Assembly: GCA_040877935.1 (NCBI GenBank)
Contig: JBBDNB010000057.1
Coordinates: 86,151-127,802 of the forward strand
From: Chitinophagales bacterium
GTDB lineage: Bacteria > Bacteroidota > Bacteroidia > Chitinophagales > CAIOSU01
Length of the DNA: 41,652 bases
Reading direction: 5' to 3'
Made by a program: the position numbers and the translations under genes. This document shows, piece after piece, positions 41,259 to 41,652 of the stretch. Positions within the stretch are counted from its first letter, which is position 1, and each line of letters opens with the position of its first letter. The notes beneath the pieces are model-generated. The model did not search any database. It saw only the letters and a program-made list of their open reading frames with translations, and had not been told where the DNA came from.

Positions 41259-41652
41259 TGGTTGATTTTTATGCAATTTATTGGGGCTTCTAAAACCTGA
41301 CGGGTTTTTACCTTTGGTATCTGTACATTTTACCGAGACTTGACACTTAAGATGTGCTGCTTTGTTAAACTGCTATTTATTGAATAGAATATTTATGAAT
41401 AAACCATCATAAGCAGTCAACTTCTGATAAAGTTCATTCAGGGTGCAAAAGTACGCAAAGATTTGCTGATAATCAGTTTTGTTTTAAAATGCTTGCTCCT
41501 AACCTGGACAAGCCAGAACCAAAGAGGTAAAATCAAAAGAATTGTCAACCACAACCACGCAGTAGCACAATCTCGCAGTAGCCACAAGGCATGCCTTGTG
41601 GCTACTGCGAGATGTCTTTGTCTTGTCTTGTCCTAAAAAAAAAGTGTAGGGG
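41259..41652. other. Non-coding right end of the window
   Basis: I see no gene in the 394 bases upstream of the helicase. It must contain the helicase promoter and leader, although no convincing -33/-7 pair was found. A 44-bp perfect palindrome lies near the end. Confidence 0.5.
41570..41613. repeat. 44-bp perfect palindrome
   Basis: Two 22-base arms with no loop meet at GGCATGCC. The outer arms read ATCTCGCAGTAGCC and its complement. The related words CACGCAGTAGCAC occur just before it. It resembles a REP/BIME-like dispersed element; no transposase is adjacent in the window. Confidence 0.85.

Noticed and set aside
1-41652. Terminal inverted similarity of the window ends (CCCCTAC at the start and GTAGGGG at the end)
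   Set aside because: Only seven bases match and both are at the window edge, so this could be chance or a contig-end effect.

Overview
This 41.7-kb window comes from a member of the phylum Bacteroidota. The evidence is AT-rich DNA, two very probable type IX secretion substrates with C-terminal sorting domains, a promoter upstream of yqgE that fits the Bacteroidota -33/-7 consensus, and family members typical of the phylum. The exact class cannot be read from the sequence. No rRNA, tRNA, CRISPR array or transposase was seen.

Layout. (1) 1-3.65 kb, minus strand: a cobalamin riboswitch controls a secreted beta-propeller protein with a sorting domain (BtuG-like by context) and a secreted formylglycine-generating-enzyme-fold protein. 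(2) 3.9-11.1 kb, plus strand: a methylthioribose-kinase-like phosphotransferase, a two-domain protein joining a sugar-phosphate-isomerase-like domain to an alpha/beta hydrolase, and a 1205-residue M43 metalloprotease. The protease gene sits between two ~120-bp direct repeats. (3) 29.9 down to 11.4 kb, minus strand: an apparent 15-gene operon, with ten of its fourteen junctions overlapping or only 2-10 nt apart. It starts with a complete Liv-type ABC transporter (LivH, M, G, F and lipoprotein LivK). It continues with a soluble histidine-kinase-like protein, a 234-residue unknown, two large receiver-domain proteins, two tiny proteins, a membrane coiled-coil protein, a VWA-like lipoprotein, a bifunctional penicillin-binding protein with a ~415-residue polytopic membrane region, and a membrane-anchored unknown. 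I regard this as the most interesting system here: a possible pathway from extracellular ligand, through phosphorelay, to cell wall.

(4) 30.3-32.2 kb, plus strand, divergent from the operon: a three-gene module starting with a TIGR04255-like protein. (5) 32.2-39.5 kb: an accessory and decay zone. It holds an AAA ATPase whose start codon lies in a perfect inverted repeat, an isoaspartyl peptidase, an AlbA/Schlafen-type ATP-binding protein and YqgE. It also holds four toxin-antitoxin-like loci in which the antitoxin-side gene is intact and the toxin-side gene is a stub (DUF433/DUF5615, MNT/HEPN twice, DUF2283/DUF4258). The zone is littered with copies of gene 3' ends (yqgE, isoaspartyl peptidase, histidine kinase, livM), including a 70-bp perfect repeat of the yqgE 3' end. 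(6) 39.5-41.3 kb: a DEAD-box RNA helicase, followed by a 44-bp perfect palindrome near the window edge.

Several starts were moved from the longest open frame to better-supported codons: receiver protein 1 (TAATG overlap), LivK, the second gene of the TIGR04255 module, and the helicase. One 57-residue gene inside the operon and several stubs shorter than 35 codons were found by reading the intergenic sequence.
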